64,000 nucleotides of DNA from Christensenella timonensis (GTDB lineage Bacteria > Bacillota > Clostridia > Christensenellales > Christensenellaceae): NCBI RefSeq assembly GCF_900087015.1, contig NZ_FLKP01000002.1, positions 1,736,001-1,800,000 on the forward strand, written 5' to 3'. The notes under the pieces were generated by a model that was not told where the DNA came from, did not search any database, and worked only from the letters and a program-made list of their open reading frames with translations. This document shows, one piece after another, positions 17,003-25,688 of the stretch (position 1 is its first letter; every line of letters begins with the position of its first letter). The translations under genes were made by a program, and so were the position numbers.

Positions 17003-17019
17003 TGTTAAGAAATTGTTAC
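17003..17019 (+). promoter_or_regulatory. WalR-type box upstream of NlpC/P60 gene
   Basis: TGTTAA-N5-TGTTAC (17003-17019) fits the WalR consensus TGTWAH-N5-TGTWAH at every position. It ends about 12 bases before a TTATAG -10-like sequence (17032-17037) and 41 bases before the start codon. The rest of the 278-base gap from 16783 holds the aroF terminator and AT-rich DNA. Confidence 0.5.
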
Positions 17020-17060
17020 AATTATTACACGTTATAGATTGAGGGATTTTAGGAGGAAAT

Positions 17061-18347
17061 ATGATCAAGAAACTGGCAGCAGCAGTTACCGTCGCTTTTA
17101 CAATCATGGCATTCATGCCTATTTCGGCTTTTGCAGTGGAACGGCACGAAGTATTGCAGATCGGCGATGAAGATAGCTCGGATTCCTGGGTTTATGATTT
17201 CCAGAAAAAGTTAAACGATATGGGTTACTTAAAAACCCCTGCCACCGGCTACTTCGGTACGGATACGCAGGCGGCGGTCATTCAGATCCAAACCGAGAAA
17301 GACCTTGCCGTCGATGGCAAGGCTGGCCCTGATACAAGGAAAGCGGTTTACGGCGACGATTATTTTGCAATCGATTCTTCGCGCAACATCAGCAACCGCT
17401 TGGCAAACCAGGCTGCGGCGGATCCTTCTTCTGCCCCTGCTGAAAACGCAAACACACTGAACCCCGGCGACAAGGGTTCGGAGATTTCAAAGCTGCAGGA
17501 GCGCTTAAAGGATCGCGAATACTATGACTATTCCAGCATCACCGGCTATTATGGCCCGGTGACTACAGAAGCTGTTAAAAAATTTCAGCGTACCAATAAT
17601 TTGGATGCAACGGGTATCATGACGGCGGAAAACCTCGCCCTGCTCTATTCGGACAGCGTCAAATACTACACTATGTATCCGCAAGACAGCGGCGACGATA
17701 TCAAATCGATGCAGGATCGTCTTTCCCAATTGGGTTATTTTGACGGGACGTCTACCGGTTATTTTGGCAGCATCACCACAAACGCAGTCAAGCGCTTTCA
17801 GGACGTCAATGGACTGAGCGTAGACGGCGTTGTGGGCAAAAATACACGCGCCCTGCTCTATTCAGACGACGCGAAGGCTGCGCCGGGAGGCTCTTCTGAA
17901 AGTTCTTCTTCCGGATCCTCTGACAGCTCTTCAGCTTCCGGTTCGTCTGCAAGCAGCTCCAACTCTACGATCCAGCGCGTCTTGGACATTGCGAACTCAC
18001 AGATGGGTAAGCCCTACTCCTACGGTTCCAGTGGGCCAAATTCTTATGACTGCTCCGGCTTCGTCTATTATTGCCTGAAAAATTCGGGCGTTGCTACCGG
18101 CCGACTCAGTTCCGCGGGCTATTCCAATGTTTCCAGCTGGGACGATGTTTCGGATATGGGTTCCCTTTCCGTGGGCGACCTGATCTATTTCAAATCCGAT
18201 AAGAGCTCCGTTGTCAGCCACATCGGCATCTACATTGGCGGCGGCAGCATGATCCATTGCGCCCCCTCCAGCGGCGGTGTAAACATCAGCAGCATCACCT
18301 CCGGCTATTACAACAGGAACTTCCTTGGGGCCAAACGCTTTACCTGA
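17061..18347 (+). CDS. Secreted NlpC/P60 endopeptidase with three peptidoglycan-binding domains
   Basis: A Sec signal peptide ends near SAFA (about residue 27). Three PG_binding_1 repeats follow (about 40-95, 130-190 and 205-262), each with a YFG or YYG motif and KxFQ or IQ helix. A Ser-rich linker (about 275-300) leads to a C-terminal NlpC/P60 domain with YDCSGFV (Cys), SHIGIYI (His) and MIHC (third His). It would cut peptidoglycan peptides outside the cell. Unlike the relative at 2450 it is fully secreted, with a complete Cys-His-His set. AGGAGG lies 5 bases before the ATG. Confidence 0.9.
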   Translation: MIKKLAAAVTVAFTIMAFMPISAFAVERHEVLQIGDEDSSDSWVYDFQKKLNDMGYLKTPATGYFGTDTQAAVIQIQTEKDLAVDGKAGPDTRKAVYGDDYFAIDSSRNISNRLANQAAADPSSAPAENANTLNPGDKGSEISKLQERLKDREYYDYSSITGYYGPVTTEAVKKFQRTNNLDATGIMTAENLALLYSDSVKYYTMYPQDSGDDIKSMQDRLSQLGYFDGTSTGYFGSITTNAVKRFQDVNGLSVDGVVGKNTRALLYSDDAKAAPGGSSESSSSGSSDSSSASGSSASSSNSTIQRVLDIANSQMGKPYSYGSSGPNSYDCSGFVYYCLKNSGVATGRLSSAGYSNVSSWDDVSDMGSLSVGDLIYFKSDKSSVVSHIGIYIGGGSMIHCAPSSGGVNISSITSGYYNRNFLGAKRFT

Positions 18348-18357
18348 TTAAACGGAT

Positions 18358-18393
18358 AAAAAGCCGCCCTAAAAAAGCGGCTTTTATTTTTCA
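18358..18393 (+). terminator. Terminator of the NlpC/P60 gene
   Basis: AAAAGCCGC pairs with GCGGCTTTT and a T-rich tail follows, 10 bases after the stop codon at 18347. Confidence 0.85.
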
Positions 18394-18401
18394 TTTTTAT
18401 C

Positions 18402-18430
18402 TTGTATTTCTATTTCTTTTTTGATAGAAT
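18402..18430 (+). promoter_or_regulatory. Promoter of tRNA-Ala
   Basis: TTGTAT (18402-18407) and TAGAAT (18425-18430) are 17 bases apart and lie 26 bases before the tRNA. Confidence 0.5.
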
Positions 18431-18455
18431 ATATCACGCACGGGGTAAATCTTGT

Positions 18456-18531
18456 GGGGGTATAGCTCAGCTGGTAGAGCGCTTGCTTCGCATGTAAGAG
18501 GCCAGCGGTTCGAATCCGCTTATCTCCACCA
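18456..18531 (+). tRNA. tRNA-Ala, anticodon CGC
   Basis: A full cloverleaf can be drawn: D arm GCTC/GAGC, anticodon arm CTTGC-TTCGCAT-GTAAG giving anticodon CGC, T arm AGCGG-TTCGAAT-CCGCT. The acceptor GGGGGTA pairs with TATCTCC (two G-T pairs), then discriminator A and an encoded CCA. It reads the GCG alanine codon. Confidence 0.93.
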
Positions 18532-18534
18532 AAA

Positions 18535-18565
18535 AAAGAACCGGACGACTTGATTCGGTTCTTTT
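18535..18565 (+). terminator. Terminator after tRNA-Ala
   Basis: AAGAACCG pairs with CGGTTCTT around a 12-base loop and a T run follows directly. It lies just past the tRNA and 12 bases from the convergent ACT-protein stop. Confidence 0.8.
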
Positions 18566-18576
18566 TGTTTGCTTTC

Positions 18577-18957
18577 TTATTGAGCTTTGCGCACTTCATA
18601 TCCGGCGGCCTTCAAGGCTTTGACCGCCCGTTCCAGTTTTTGAGCGCGCACCATGACATAATCGGTATTGTAGGTAGAAATACAAAAGATCGATACCTGC
18701 GCTTTTGCAAGCGCATCGCTGATCCCCGCCAATATTCCCGTCAGGGAAAAATCGAGCACCCCCGCTACCCTCATCAAAACAAAATCCGTCTGTATTTCGC
18801 TGCATGGCGGCATACTGTCCTGCTTGCACACTACAGAAGTTTCATCCGCTGTAACCGTTACGGCGCAAAAGGAGCCGTTTGCACGCATTTGCCCAATTTG
18901 CGGCCAGCCATCCAGTTTTCCGACCGCATAAATGCCGTCCATGATTTCAATCTTCAT
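18577..18957 (-). CDS. ACT-domain protein linked to corrinoid activation genes
   Basis: The 126-residue product resembles small ACT-domain proteins. A first half (about 1-55) is followed by an ACT-like stretch, FSLTGILAGISDALAKAQVS then FCISTYNTDYVMVRAQKLERAV. ACT domains usually bind amino acids. The ATG at 18957 is one base from the stop of the ASKHA gene upstream (TGA-T-ATG), so it belongs to that operon. Its ligand and role are unknown. A longer reading upstream overlaps the ASKHA gene and is not supported. Confidence 0.65.
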   Translation of the reverse strand: MKIEIMDGIYAVGKLDGWPQIGQMRANGSFCAVTVTADETSVVCKQDSMPPCSEIQTDFVLMRVAGVLDFSLTGILAGISDALAKAQVSIFCISTYNTDYVMVRAQKLERAVKALKAAGYEVRKAQ

Positions 18958-18958
18958 A

Positions 18959-20221
18959 TCAAAAATACATCTCTTCCATATACTTTTCCATAAAATATGG
19001 GTTATGCCCCAATTCAATGTGCCGCGCCCTTCTGCAAAAACCCTGCATCTCATTGCGGTAACAGTCGTTCAAAAGCGTCATGATTGCCCCGGAGCCTGCG
19101 GCATTGCCCAAACCGATCACTTCTGTGAACCCTGATGGGAGAAGCCCGATCTCTCTGGCGCTTTGCTGATCCATATAATTCCCAAACCCTCCTGCCAAAA
19201 AGACCTTTTTTACGTCAGTACATGTAAGCTTCGCACTTTTCAACAAAGCCCTTATTCCTGCAACAATTGCCGCTTTCGCCATTTGCACTTCCCTGATATC
19301 CTGTTGCGTGAGAAAGACCTTATCTGTTATTTGCACGGCCTCCTGCCCCTCAAACATACGCTGCCATTCTTTATGTACCTCTGTGATGCGTCCAGTCTCG
19401 TCAATAACGGCATTGCGCCTTAATACCGCGATCGCATCCAGCAGGCCCGAGCCGCAAATCCCGTTTGCGCCTGTATTGCCGACCACCTCTGTTTTCAACT
19501 GCCCATCTTCCTCATATACGCGGTTCACAGCTCCTTTGACGCCTGCCATACCGCATGTGATATGCGCTCCCTCAAACGCCGGCCCGGCGGCTGTAGAGGT
19601 GCTGTACACGAAATCCTTGTTTCCCAGCACAAGCTCGCCATTGGTGCCAATATCCATGAGCAGGCAGATGTCCTGCCCTTCCAGGAAGCCCGCCGGCAAA
19701 AGTGCGCAGGAAATATCCCCTCCCACAAAGGCAGACATACACGGCGGCAGGTAGCACATGGCTCCTTTTGCAGCATGCAAACCGAGCCCGGCCATTGGTA
19801 CGGTATTCCCAAAGACAGACAGGGGTTTGAAAGGAAGGACGCCCATAGATTCCGGCGACAAGCCCGACAACAAATGCAGCATCGTCGTATTGCCGGTGAC
19901 AACGCCGTAGATAATATCATCTTCCGGTATCTCCGCAAGGCCGCACATCGTTCGGATCATATCATTGAGCTCCGATATGACTGCCTGCCGAAGCGTCTGC
20001 AAACCTTTTTTGTGCTCGCCGCAATACTGGATACGTGAGATCACATCGGCGCCATAACGGCTTTGGGCGTTCATACGGCTCTCTACGGCAAGGCGCTTGT
20101 TAGCGCCCATATCGTAAAGATAAGCCGCGATCGTCGTAGTACCGATATCCACTGCGACGCCATATCCTGTCTTATCGCTCACTACTCTGGGCAAAATGCC
20201 CTGTGTCATGATTCCCGACAT
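18959..20221 (-). CDS. ASKHA-type corrinoid activation protein (RamA/RACo family) lacking the N-terminal ferredoxin domain
   Basis: The protein has the ASKHA fold: phosphate-1 loop VAVDIGTTTIAAYLYD, MDIGTNGELVLGN, an STAAGPAFEGAHI segment and FLAGGFGNYMD. The C-terminus HIELGHNPYFMEKYMEEM is typical of DUF4445 proteins. Members reduce inactive Co(II) corrinoid proteins to Co(I) using ATP. Most carry an N-terminal 2Fe-2S domain and linker of some 150-200 residues. Here the 420 residues start almost at the ASKHA domain, so electrons must come from another protein. It lies 62 bases after the corrinoid-protein gene, with a terminator-like hairpin between. Confidence 0.85.
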   Translation of the reverse strand: MSGIMTQGILPRVVSDKTGYGVAVDIGTTTIAAYLYDMGANKRLAVESRMNAQSRYGADVISRIQYCGEHKKGLQTLRQAVISELNDMIRTMCGLAEIPEDDIIYGVVTGNTTMLHLLSGLSPESMGVLPFKPLSVFGNTVPMAGLGLHAAKGAMCYLPPCMSAFVGGDISCALLPAGFLEGQDICLLMDIGTNGELVLGNKDFVYSTSTAAGPAFEGAHITCGMAGVKGAVNRVYEEDGQLKTEVVGNTGANGICGSGLLDAIAVLRRNAVIDETGRITEVHKEWQRMFEGQEAVQITDKVFLTQQDIREVQMAKAAIVAGIRALLKSAKLTCTDVKKVFLAGGFGNYMDQQSAREIGLLPSGFTEVIGLGNAAGSGAIMTLLNDCYRNEMQGFCRRARHIELGHNPYFMEKYMEEMYF

Positions 20222-20235
20222 TTGTTTCTCCTGAA

Positions 20236-20266
20236 AAGAAAAGCCGCCCCGCTTAAGGGCAGCTTT
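20236..20266 (-). terminator. Intra-operon terminator or attenuator
   Basis: On the minus strand AAAGCTGCCC pairs imperfectly with GGGGCGGCTTT and a TTCTTTT tract follows. It separates the corrinoid gene from the ASKHA gene and probably keeps activator levels below corrinoid-protein levels. Confidence 0.65.
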
Positions 20267-20283
20267 CCAAATTTCGACTCATT

Positions 20284-20916
20284 TTACTGGTAAATCGACA
20301 AAGCAACGTCGCTTGCACTGGAGGCGTCGGCAGTATAATAGTCGGCTCCGATCTTGCATTTAAAATCTTCGGTCACCGGCGCACCGCCTACCATGACCTT
20401 GATCTGGCCATGCAGTCCCTTTTCTTCCAAAAGCTCCACGACTTGCTTCATAACCGACATCGTTGTTGTCAGCAGCGCGGAACAAGCGATCACCTGCGCA
20501 TCATTGCTGATCGCAGTTTCCACAAACTTCTCCGCAGATACATCCACGCCCAGGTCTATGACTTCCAGCCCCTTGCTTTCCATCATGATCTTCACCAGGT
20601 TTTTTCCAATATCGTGCAAATCGCCTTTCACGGTTCCCAGTACGATCTTGCCCTTGCTTTCCATCTTTTCCGACGCAAGCGCCACCGCCAGCGCATCGAT
20701 GCCCGCTTGCATCGCACGTGCGGCGATCAAGACCTCCGGTACGAATACCTGGTTATTCTTGAATTTATCCCCGACAACCGACATCCCGGCAAGAAGCCCG
20801 TTTTGCAGCAGATCCTTGGGATTACTGCCCTTTTCAAGCTCCGCCGCAATAATTTCTTTGATATTATTGACACGACCCTGCTGCACATAAAGGCTCAAAT
20901 CATCATATACGCTCAT
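20284..20916 (-). CDS. Corrinoid (cobalamin-binding) methyltransferase protein, MtaC/MtbC type
   Basis: The product has an N-terminal helical cap domain (about 1-85) and a C-terminal B12-binding Rossmann domain. The cobalt-ligand motif is DLHDIGKN (DxHxxG), followed by VIDLGVDVSAEKFV, SALLTTTMSVMKQVV and VMVGGAPVTEDF. These proteins carry a methyl group between a substrate methyltransferase and an acceptor. No MttB/MtbB/MtaB-type or acceptor methyltransferase gene is next to it, so the methyl donor is unknown. I choose the ATG at 20916; AGGAGG lies 14 bases ahead, and an earlier ATG at 20952 would sit about 10 bases from the predicted start point. Confidence 0.85.
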   Translation of the reverse strand: MSVYDDLSLYVQQGRVNNIKEIIAAELEKGSNPKDLLQNGLLAGMSVVGDKFKNNQVFVPEVLIAARAMQAGIDALAVALASEKMESKGKIVLGTVKGDLHDIGKNLVKIMMESKGLEVIDLGVDVSAEKFVETAISNDAQVIACSALLTTTMSVMKQVVELLEEKGLHGQIKVMVGGAPVTEDFKCKIGADYYTADASSASDVALSIYQ

Positions 20917-21124
20917 AACGTTGCGTTGTTCCTCCTGCGTATTTTTTATCATGTATCATGCATGGATTATTATAACATACCGAACCGCTTTTGTCTTTTT
21001 CATTATTCATTTAATATTCATAAATCATTCACAGAGGGTTAAAATTCTCTCTGTAAAATCAAAGCATAAACAAAAAGCGGGAAAAAACAATCGCCTCCGG
21101 CGTTTAAATATATAATGATACTTC

Positions 21125-21159
21125 CGAAAAAATCTGCTGATCATTCAGCAGATTTTTTT
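21125..21159 (-). terminator. Terminator overlapping the copA stop codon
   Basis: On the minus strand TCTGCTGA pairs with TCAGCAGA around ATGA and a T6 run follows. The first arm is the last codons of copA. The 224-base gap from 20917 to 21140 holds only this and the corrinoid promoter region (TATAAT at 20974-20969). Confidence 0.8.
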
Positions 21160-23345
21160 TTCTTATAAACCGACAGCCGCAGCGAATTAAGAACGACGCA
21201 TACGGAGGAAAATGCCATGGCAAGCCCCGCAAACATCGGCGTGAGCGTCGGCCCTCCAAAAGCGAACCAAACACCCGCAGCAATCGGGATACCGATCACG
21301 TTGTAGATAAAGGCCCAGAACAGGTTCTGCTTGATCGTCCGCATGATCCGGCGTGAGAGCAGGATGCTCTGCGCGATGCTGTCCGTATCGTCCTTCATCA
21401 ATATGATCCCGGAGGAATCCGCCGCCACATCCGTACCCCCAAATACTGAAATGCCTACGTCAGCCGTTGCAAGGGCGGGCGCATCGTTGATGCCGTCGCC
21501 TACAAAGGCAACTTTTTTCCCACTGTCTTTTACCTTTTGCACCTCTGCCGCCTTGTCCTCCGGCAATACATTCGCCACAAACCGGTCGATCCCGGCCTGT
21601 ATCGCGATCAGCTGGGCTGCTTTTTCATTGTCACCCGTGATCATCACCGTTTCGATCCCGGCCTGGTGCAACATCTTGACCGTATTGGCGGCATCCTCCT
21701 TGATCTCATCCGCCAACGCGATCACGCCCAGCATGGCCCCATTGAAAGCCACATATACGCGCGTAGTCCCCGGCGTGCGGGATTCCTCTGTGGGGATCCC
21801 CTGCAAGTCCATGAATTCCTTCGTACCGATCACGATCTCGCCCTGCTTGATCTGCGCGATCACACCACGCCCCGCAACATTTTTGATGTTTTCCGGTTTC
21901 CGCGGTTCGATATCCATGAATTTCGCATAATCGATGATTGCTTTGGCGATCGGATGCGTCGCGCCGTATTCCGCGGAAGCGGCAAGGCGTACCAATGTAT
22001 CCTCATCCCCGTTTTCCGCAACGACGTTGGTAACATGCAGTTGTCCTTTGGTGATTGTCCCCGTCTTATCCAGCAGTACCGTGTTCACAGCTCCCGTCGT
22101 TTCCACGACATCCCCGCCACGGAACAAAATACCCATTTGCGCGCCGCGGCCAGTCCCCACCATGACTGCAATGGGGGTCGCCAGCCCCAAAGCACATGGA
22201 CAAGCGACGACCAATACCGAAACAAATATATTTACCACAAAATTAGCGTCCTGTCCTGCGATCGCCCAGATCACCGCGGAAATAATTGCGATCGCTGTCA
22301 CCGCAGGGACAAAGACTGCCGATATCTTGTCTGCCAGACGTGATATCTTCGCTTTCTTCTGCTGTGCCTGCACGACGAGCTTGACCACCTGTGAAATCGC
22401 CGTATTGCTTCCGACATTTGTCGCCTCGACGTGCAATACGCCGTCCGAAACCAGCGTACCGCCCGATACTTTGGATCCTTCCCCCTTATAAACAGGCAGG
22501 CTCTCCCCCGTCAGGGTAGATTCGTCCACACTGGCCTGCCCTTCCTTCACAACCCCGTCCACCGGGATACGCTGTCCAATGCTTACGAGCACGATATCGC
22601 CCTTTTTCACATCGCCGGCCTTTATCTTTTGTTCCCGTCCGTCTTTTATGATTACGGCATCCTGCGGCACAAGGCTGGCAAGATTGGAGATCGCACTTTT
22701 GGCACGGTTCTTGCTGCTCTCCTCCAGGTATTTTCCAAGAAGCACCAGGGCAACGACTACTGCCGCACTCTCAAAGTATAAACTGTGTACTGCGTGCGCG
22801 TCGGTGGGGATAAAGCATGTCATCACAATGCTGTATACAAGGGCGCTTCCCGTACCCAGCATTACAAGCGTATCCATAGTCGGATGTCCTTTTGTAAGTG
22901 CTTTCATCCCGTTTGTAAAAAAGCTTCTTCCCGCAAAGATGACCGGGATCGTAATGATCAGCTGGATCAGCGCATAATTGAGCGGCTGGATGTCCGGGGA
23001 AACCACAGACGGCAAAGGCCAGTTCCAGTGCGCGCCCATGCCGATATACATAACGACCACTCCGCAAACGATCGCTAAAATGATCTCCCACTTATGGAAG
23101 CGGTGCTCGTCCTGCGTGACCATTTGCCCATCCTTGGCAACGGAAGCGCCAAATCCGGCTTTTTCCACCGCCGTGATCAGCTCCTGCTCTGTAACGCCCT
23201 CCTCTGAAACAACGACCGCACTATTCGCCGCCAGGTTGACGCTCGCGTAAATCACGCCCTCTACGCGAGAAAGCGCGCCTTCCACCGAAGCGGAGCAAGC
23301 CGCGCAATTCATGCCCTTGATATTCAACACAATTTCTTTTTGCAT
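21141..23345 (-). CDS. copA: Copper-exporting P1B-type ATPase
   Basis: The 734 residues comprise an N-terminal heavy-metal domain with GMNCAACS (Cys14 and Cys17) and membrane helices. The copper-site ACPCALGLATP, the phosphorylated Asp in DKTGTITKG, the HP motif THPIAKAI and the hinge GDGINDAPAL follow. This pattern means Cu(I) export. I use the ATG at 23345; GGGGAG lies 10 bases ahead, whereas the in-frame TTG at 23354 lies only 1 base away. It follows a CDF transporter gene by 18 bases. No CsoR or CopZ gene is adjacent. Codon usage fits its neighbours. Confidence 0.93.
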   Translation of the reverse strand: MQKEIVLNIKGMNCAACSASVEGALSRVEGVIYASVNLAANSAVVVSEEGVTEQELITAVEKAGFGASVAKDGQMVTQDEHRFHKWEIILAIVCGVVVMYIGMGAHWNWPLPSVVSPDIQPLNYALIQLIITIPVIFAGRSFFTNGMKALTKGHPTMDTLVMLGTGSALVYSIVMTCFIPTDAHAVHSLYFESAAVVVALVLLGKYLEESSKNRAKSAISNLASLVPQDAVIIKDGREQKIKAGDVKKGDIVLVSIGQRIPVDGVVKEGQASVDESTLTGESLPVYKGEGSKVSGGTLVSDGVLHVEATNVGSNTAISQVVKLVVQAQQKKAKISRLADKISAVFVPAVTAIAIISAVIWAIAGQDANFVVNIFVSVLVVACPCALGLATPIAVMVGTGRGAQMGILFRGGDVVETTGAVNTVLLDKTGTITKGQLHVTNVVAENGDEDTLVRLAASAEYGATHPIAKAIIDYAKFMDIEPRKPENIKNVAGRGVIAQIKQGEIVIGTKEFMDLQGIPTEESRTPGTTRVYVAFNGAMLGVIALADEIKEDAANTVKMLHQAGIETVMITGDNEKAAQLIAIQAGIDRFVANVLPEDKAAEVQKVKDSGKKVAFVGDGINDAPALATADVGISVFGGTDVAADSSGIILMKDDTDSIAQSILLSRRIMRTIKQNLFWAFIYNVIGIPIAAGVWFAFGGPTLTPMFAGLAMAFSSVCVVLNSLRLSVYKKKKSAE

Positions 23346-23363
23346 TTTGTCCAAACTCCCCTC

Positions 23364-24239
23364 TTAAAGGTGCGGCAAATCCGGATTGATATGTACGATC
23401 ACGTCGTCGATCTCCGGCCTGTCACGCATCATTTCGAGCTCTATTGCTTTTGCTATTTTATGGCTTTCTATAACCGTCATATTTTTGTCGACAGATACCT
23501 TCACGATCAGGATGATCTTCGCACCGACCGGTTTTGTGCTGACACTGTCGATATGGTCGATCCCGCCGATCTTCAATATCTCATCCTTATATTCCTCCAG
23601 CGTCTTGGCATCGCTGCCCGTATCCATCAGTACGCCGGCTGAATCCTTTATGATCAGCAGTCCACTGTAGATGATCCAGCAGGAAATGGCGATACCGATC
23701 ACGCCGTCGACCCAGTGCAGTCCCAGCAAGCTCAAAAAGATCGCAAGCAGCGTTCCTGACGTTACGAACACATCGTTCCTGTGATCCTGTGCATTCGCCT
23801 TGATCAGCACGCTCTTATACTGCCTGCTCTTTTTATTGCAAAATACATACAGGCAGGCCTTTGCACCGATCGTCACGGCGGCAACCCCAACGAGCCACCA
23901 GGAAAACTCCAAAGCGGACTGCTGGATCAGGGAATCGGCCGAGCCGCTGATCGTATAAATAGCCATTGCGATCATGGAGAAGCCAATGATCATGGAAGCG
24001 ATATATTCCGCTTTTCCATGCCCCCAAACATGATCCGCATCTTTTGGTTTGGCGGCATACAAACTTCCAAACATCGTAACAGCCGAGGCAAATACATCCC
24101 CCAGGCTATTGAAGCCGTCCGCAATCATAGCCTGACTTCCCGCTGCATACCCGGCTGCCAGTTTGAATATCAATAACAATATATTGACCGCGATCCCCAG
24201 TGCCGCGACCTTTTTTCCAGCCGAGAAACGATCTTCCAA
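23364..24239 (-). CDS. Cation diffusion facilitator family metal exporter
   Basis: The 291 residues have about six membrane helices and a cytoplasmic C-terminal domain. Metal-site motifs are DGFNSLGD in helix 2, HVWGHGKAEY after helix 3, and HRNDVFVTSG in helix 5. The family exchanges Zn, Mn, Fe or Co for protons. The DxxxD plus HxxxD-like pattern does not fix the metal. It lies first in a two-gene metal-efflux unit with copA. Confidence 0.88.
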   Translation of the reverse strand: MEDRFSAGKKVAALGIAVNILLLIFKLAAGYAAGSQAMIADGFNSLGDVFASAVTMFGSLYAAKPKDADHVWGHGKAEYIASMIIGFSMIAMAIYTISGSADSLIQQSALEFSWWLVGVAAVTIGAKACLYVFCNKKSRQYKSVLIKANAQDHRNDVFVTSGTLLAIFLSLLGLHWVDGVIGIAISCWIIYSGLLIIKDSAGVLMDTGSDAKTLEEYKDEILKIGGIDHIDSVSTKPVGAKIILIVKVSVDKNMTVIESHKIAKAIELEMMRDRPEIDDVIVHINPDLPHL

Positions 24240-24341
24240 CGCCTGATTACCCCTTTATTATTGATAACCCGTTTTCCGCTTTTCCTAACCGCCGGAAAGC
24301 GCGTTATCCGTTCCTACACATTATAACATACTCATCCGGGC

Positions 24342-24378
24342 AAAAAAAAGAGACTGCCGCAAAAGCAGCAGTCTCTTT
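24342..24378 (-). terminator. Terminator of the DUF1002 gene
   Basis: Perfect 11-bp arms AAAGAGACTGC (24347-24357) and GCAGTCTCTTT (24368-24378) are followed on the minus strand by a T8 run, 15 bases past the stop. Confidence 0.88.
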
Positions 24379-24392
24379 GGTTTTCCTATTGC

Positions 24393-25235
24393 TTAATTCC
24401 CGCCGCCAAATAAGCTGACAAAGAAATCGCCGATCCCCTTGAAGAAGTCCCCCACGCTTTCAAAGAAACCCTCCACGCCTTGCTTTGCCTGGAACAGGTT
24501 CAGGAACGTATCCGGGTCGATGTTCAGTTCATTGAACTTTTTGACCAGCTCTAAGATCTGCTGGATCTGGTCTTCTGTCAAGGTTACCTCATACTTGTCG
24601 GCCGTGTCCTTGATCAATTGGACGATCTCGTCGTCCGTCATATTTTTGGTTTCGCTGAGCTTTCCTTTCAGGTCGTTGATAATATCCGAAGACACATCCC
24701 CCAGCGCGTCCTGCAGCTCGCCCGTTACAACCAGCTCTTCCACTGCCGTGCTCTTTGCCGTTTCGTCAAGCTGTTTTCCCGTCATGTCCTCATATGCCTT
24801 ATAGATACCGGCAAGCGCCCCGGTACCGGAAACCGGCTTGTAAGCGGATATCTTGACCCTTGCATCCGTGATACCCGCGGTCGCAAGCGCCGACTGGTAC
24901 ATTTTCTCCGTTACCCAGTTGATGTTGTTGATGCTCATATCGATCCCACCGCCGTCGTTGGGCTCAATATAGACACACGAAAGGGCCACATTGCCGATTT
25001 TTTCATCCGGCGCGATCCCGCTCAAATAATTTCTTTCCTCGCTGTTTGTAACCTGCAGCTCCTTGACGTCGCCGCGGTTGATGTTGAAAAAGCTGTACAC
25101 GTCCGCAATCTGCGATTCCGTATTGTCCGCGCCGATCACAACGCGCGCTTCCTTATCTGCTGCGAAAGCAGGTACCACCAGCATCCCCACCGACAGTGCC
25201 ACGGTTAAAACAATCAGAATAATTTTTTTAAACAT
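24393..25235 (-). CDS. DUF1002 family secreted protein
   Basis: A Sec signal peptide ends near PAFAA (about residue 26). The mature part begins ARVVIGADNTESQIADVYSFF and fits the DUF1002 family, which is common in Firmicutes and has no known role. The middle has alternating short helices (residues 150-240), and the C-terminus ends in hydrophobic Phe/Gly-rich sequence (VGDFFKGIGDFFVSLF). It is monocistronic with its own terminator. The 297-base gap upstream (25236-25532) holds an inverted repeat (CTTTGCA..TGCAAAG near 25350) and the tRNA promoter. Confidence 0.75.
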   Translation of the reverse strand: MFKKIILIVLTVALSVGMLVVPAFAADKEARVVIGADNTESQIADVYSFFNINRGDVKELQVTNSEERNYLSGIAPDEKIGNVALSCVYIEPNDGGGIDMSINNINWVTEKMYQSALATAGITDARVKISAYKPVSGTGALAGIYKAYEDMTGKQLDETAKSTAVEELVVTGELQDALGDVSSDIINDLKGKLSETKNMTDDEIVQLIKDTADKYEVTLTEDQIQQILELVKKFNELNIDPDTFLNLFQAKQGVEGFFESVGDFFKGIGDFFVSLFGGGN

Positions 25236-25482
25236 TTCAAATACCTTCCTATTTGCAGTTTTTTCATCTTTATTCCCAACCCCCGGATCGTCCCGGAAAT
25301 TTTTCAGCTTTGTAATATCTTTCTCTTTCCAAATATTATATCATTACAGGCTTTGCAGCGCAATTTTGCAAAGCGATAAAAACCGCTTATTAAAGAATTG
25401 TTAAGATTCTTTCATATTTTTAGACGCAGCAGGCGAAAAAAAAGTTCCCAAAAACTTCAAAAAACATTTTTTCATAAAACAG

Positions 25483-25510
25483 TTGATTTTTATTTGAAAT
25501 CTGATAAAAT
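25483..25510 (+). promoter_or_regulatory. Promoter of the tRNA-Thr/tRNA-Pro pair
   Basis: TTGATT (25483-25488) and TAAAAT (25505-25510) are 16 bases apart, 22 bases before tRNA-Thr. Confidence 0.5.
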
Positions 25511-25532
25511 ATTATAAGTCAGCACATGGAGT

Positions 25533-25608
25533 GCCAACGTGGCTCAGCTGGTAGAGCAGCGCATTCGTAATGCGCAGGTCAGCGGTTCGAATCCGCTCGT
25601 TGGCTCCA
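25533..25608 (+). tRNA. tRNA-Thr, anticodon CGT
   Basis: Acceptor GCCAACG pairs with CGTTGGC, the anticodon arm GCGCA-TTCGTAA-TGCGC gives anticodon CGT, the T arm is AGCGG-TTCGAAT-CCGCT, and CCA is encoded. It reads ACG. Confidence 0.95.
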
Positions 25609-25611
25609 AGT

Positions 25612-25688
<77 letters not shown>

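Noticed and set aside
17886-17970. Short serine-codon repeats in the hydrolase linker as a CRISPR or tandem repeat element
   Set aside because: They are in frame, encode a Ser-rich linker and lack regular spacers.
18577-19053. Longer N-terminus for the ACT protein starting at 19053
   Set aside because: It would overlap the ASKHA gene by about 95 bases; the ATG at 18957, one base from that gene's stop, is the coupled start.
19562-20038. Long plus-strand frame opposite the ASKHA gene
   Set aside because: It is a shadow of the coding frame on the other strand; composition is basic and no start signal is present. The same holds for similar antisense frames across the window.
20917-21140. Cobalamin riboswitch before the corrinoid-protein gene
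   Set aside because: The gap is only 224 bases, with no B12-box (GCCACTG) or other conserved block.
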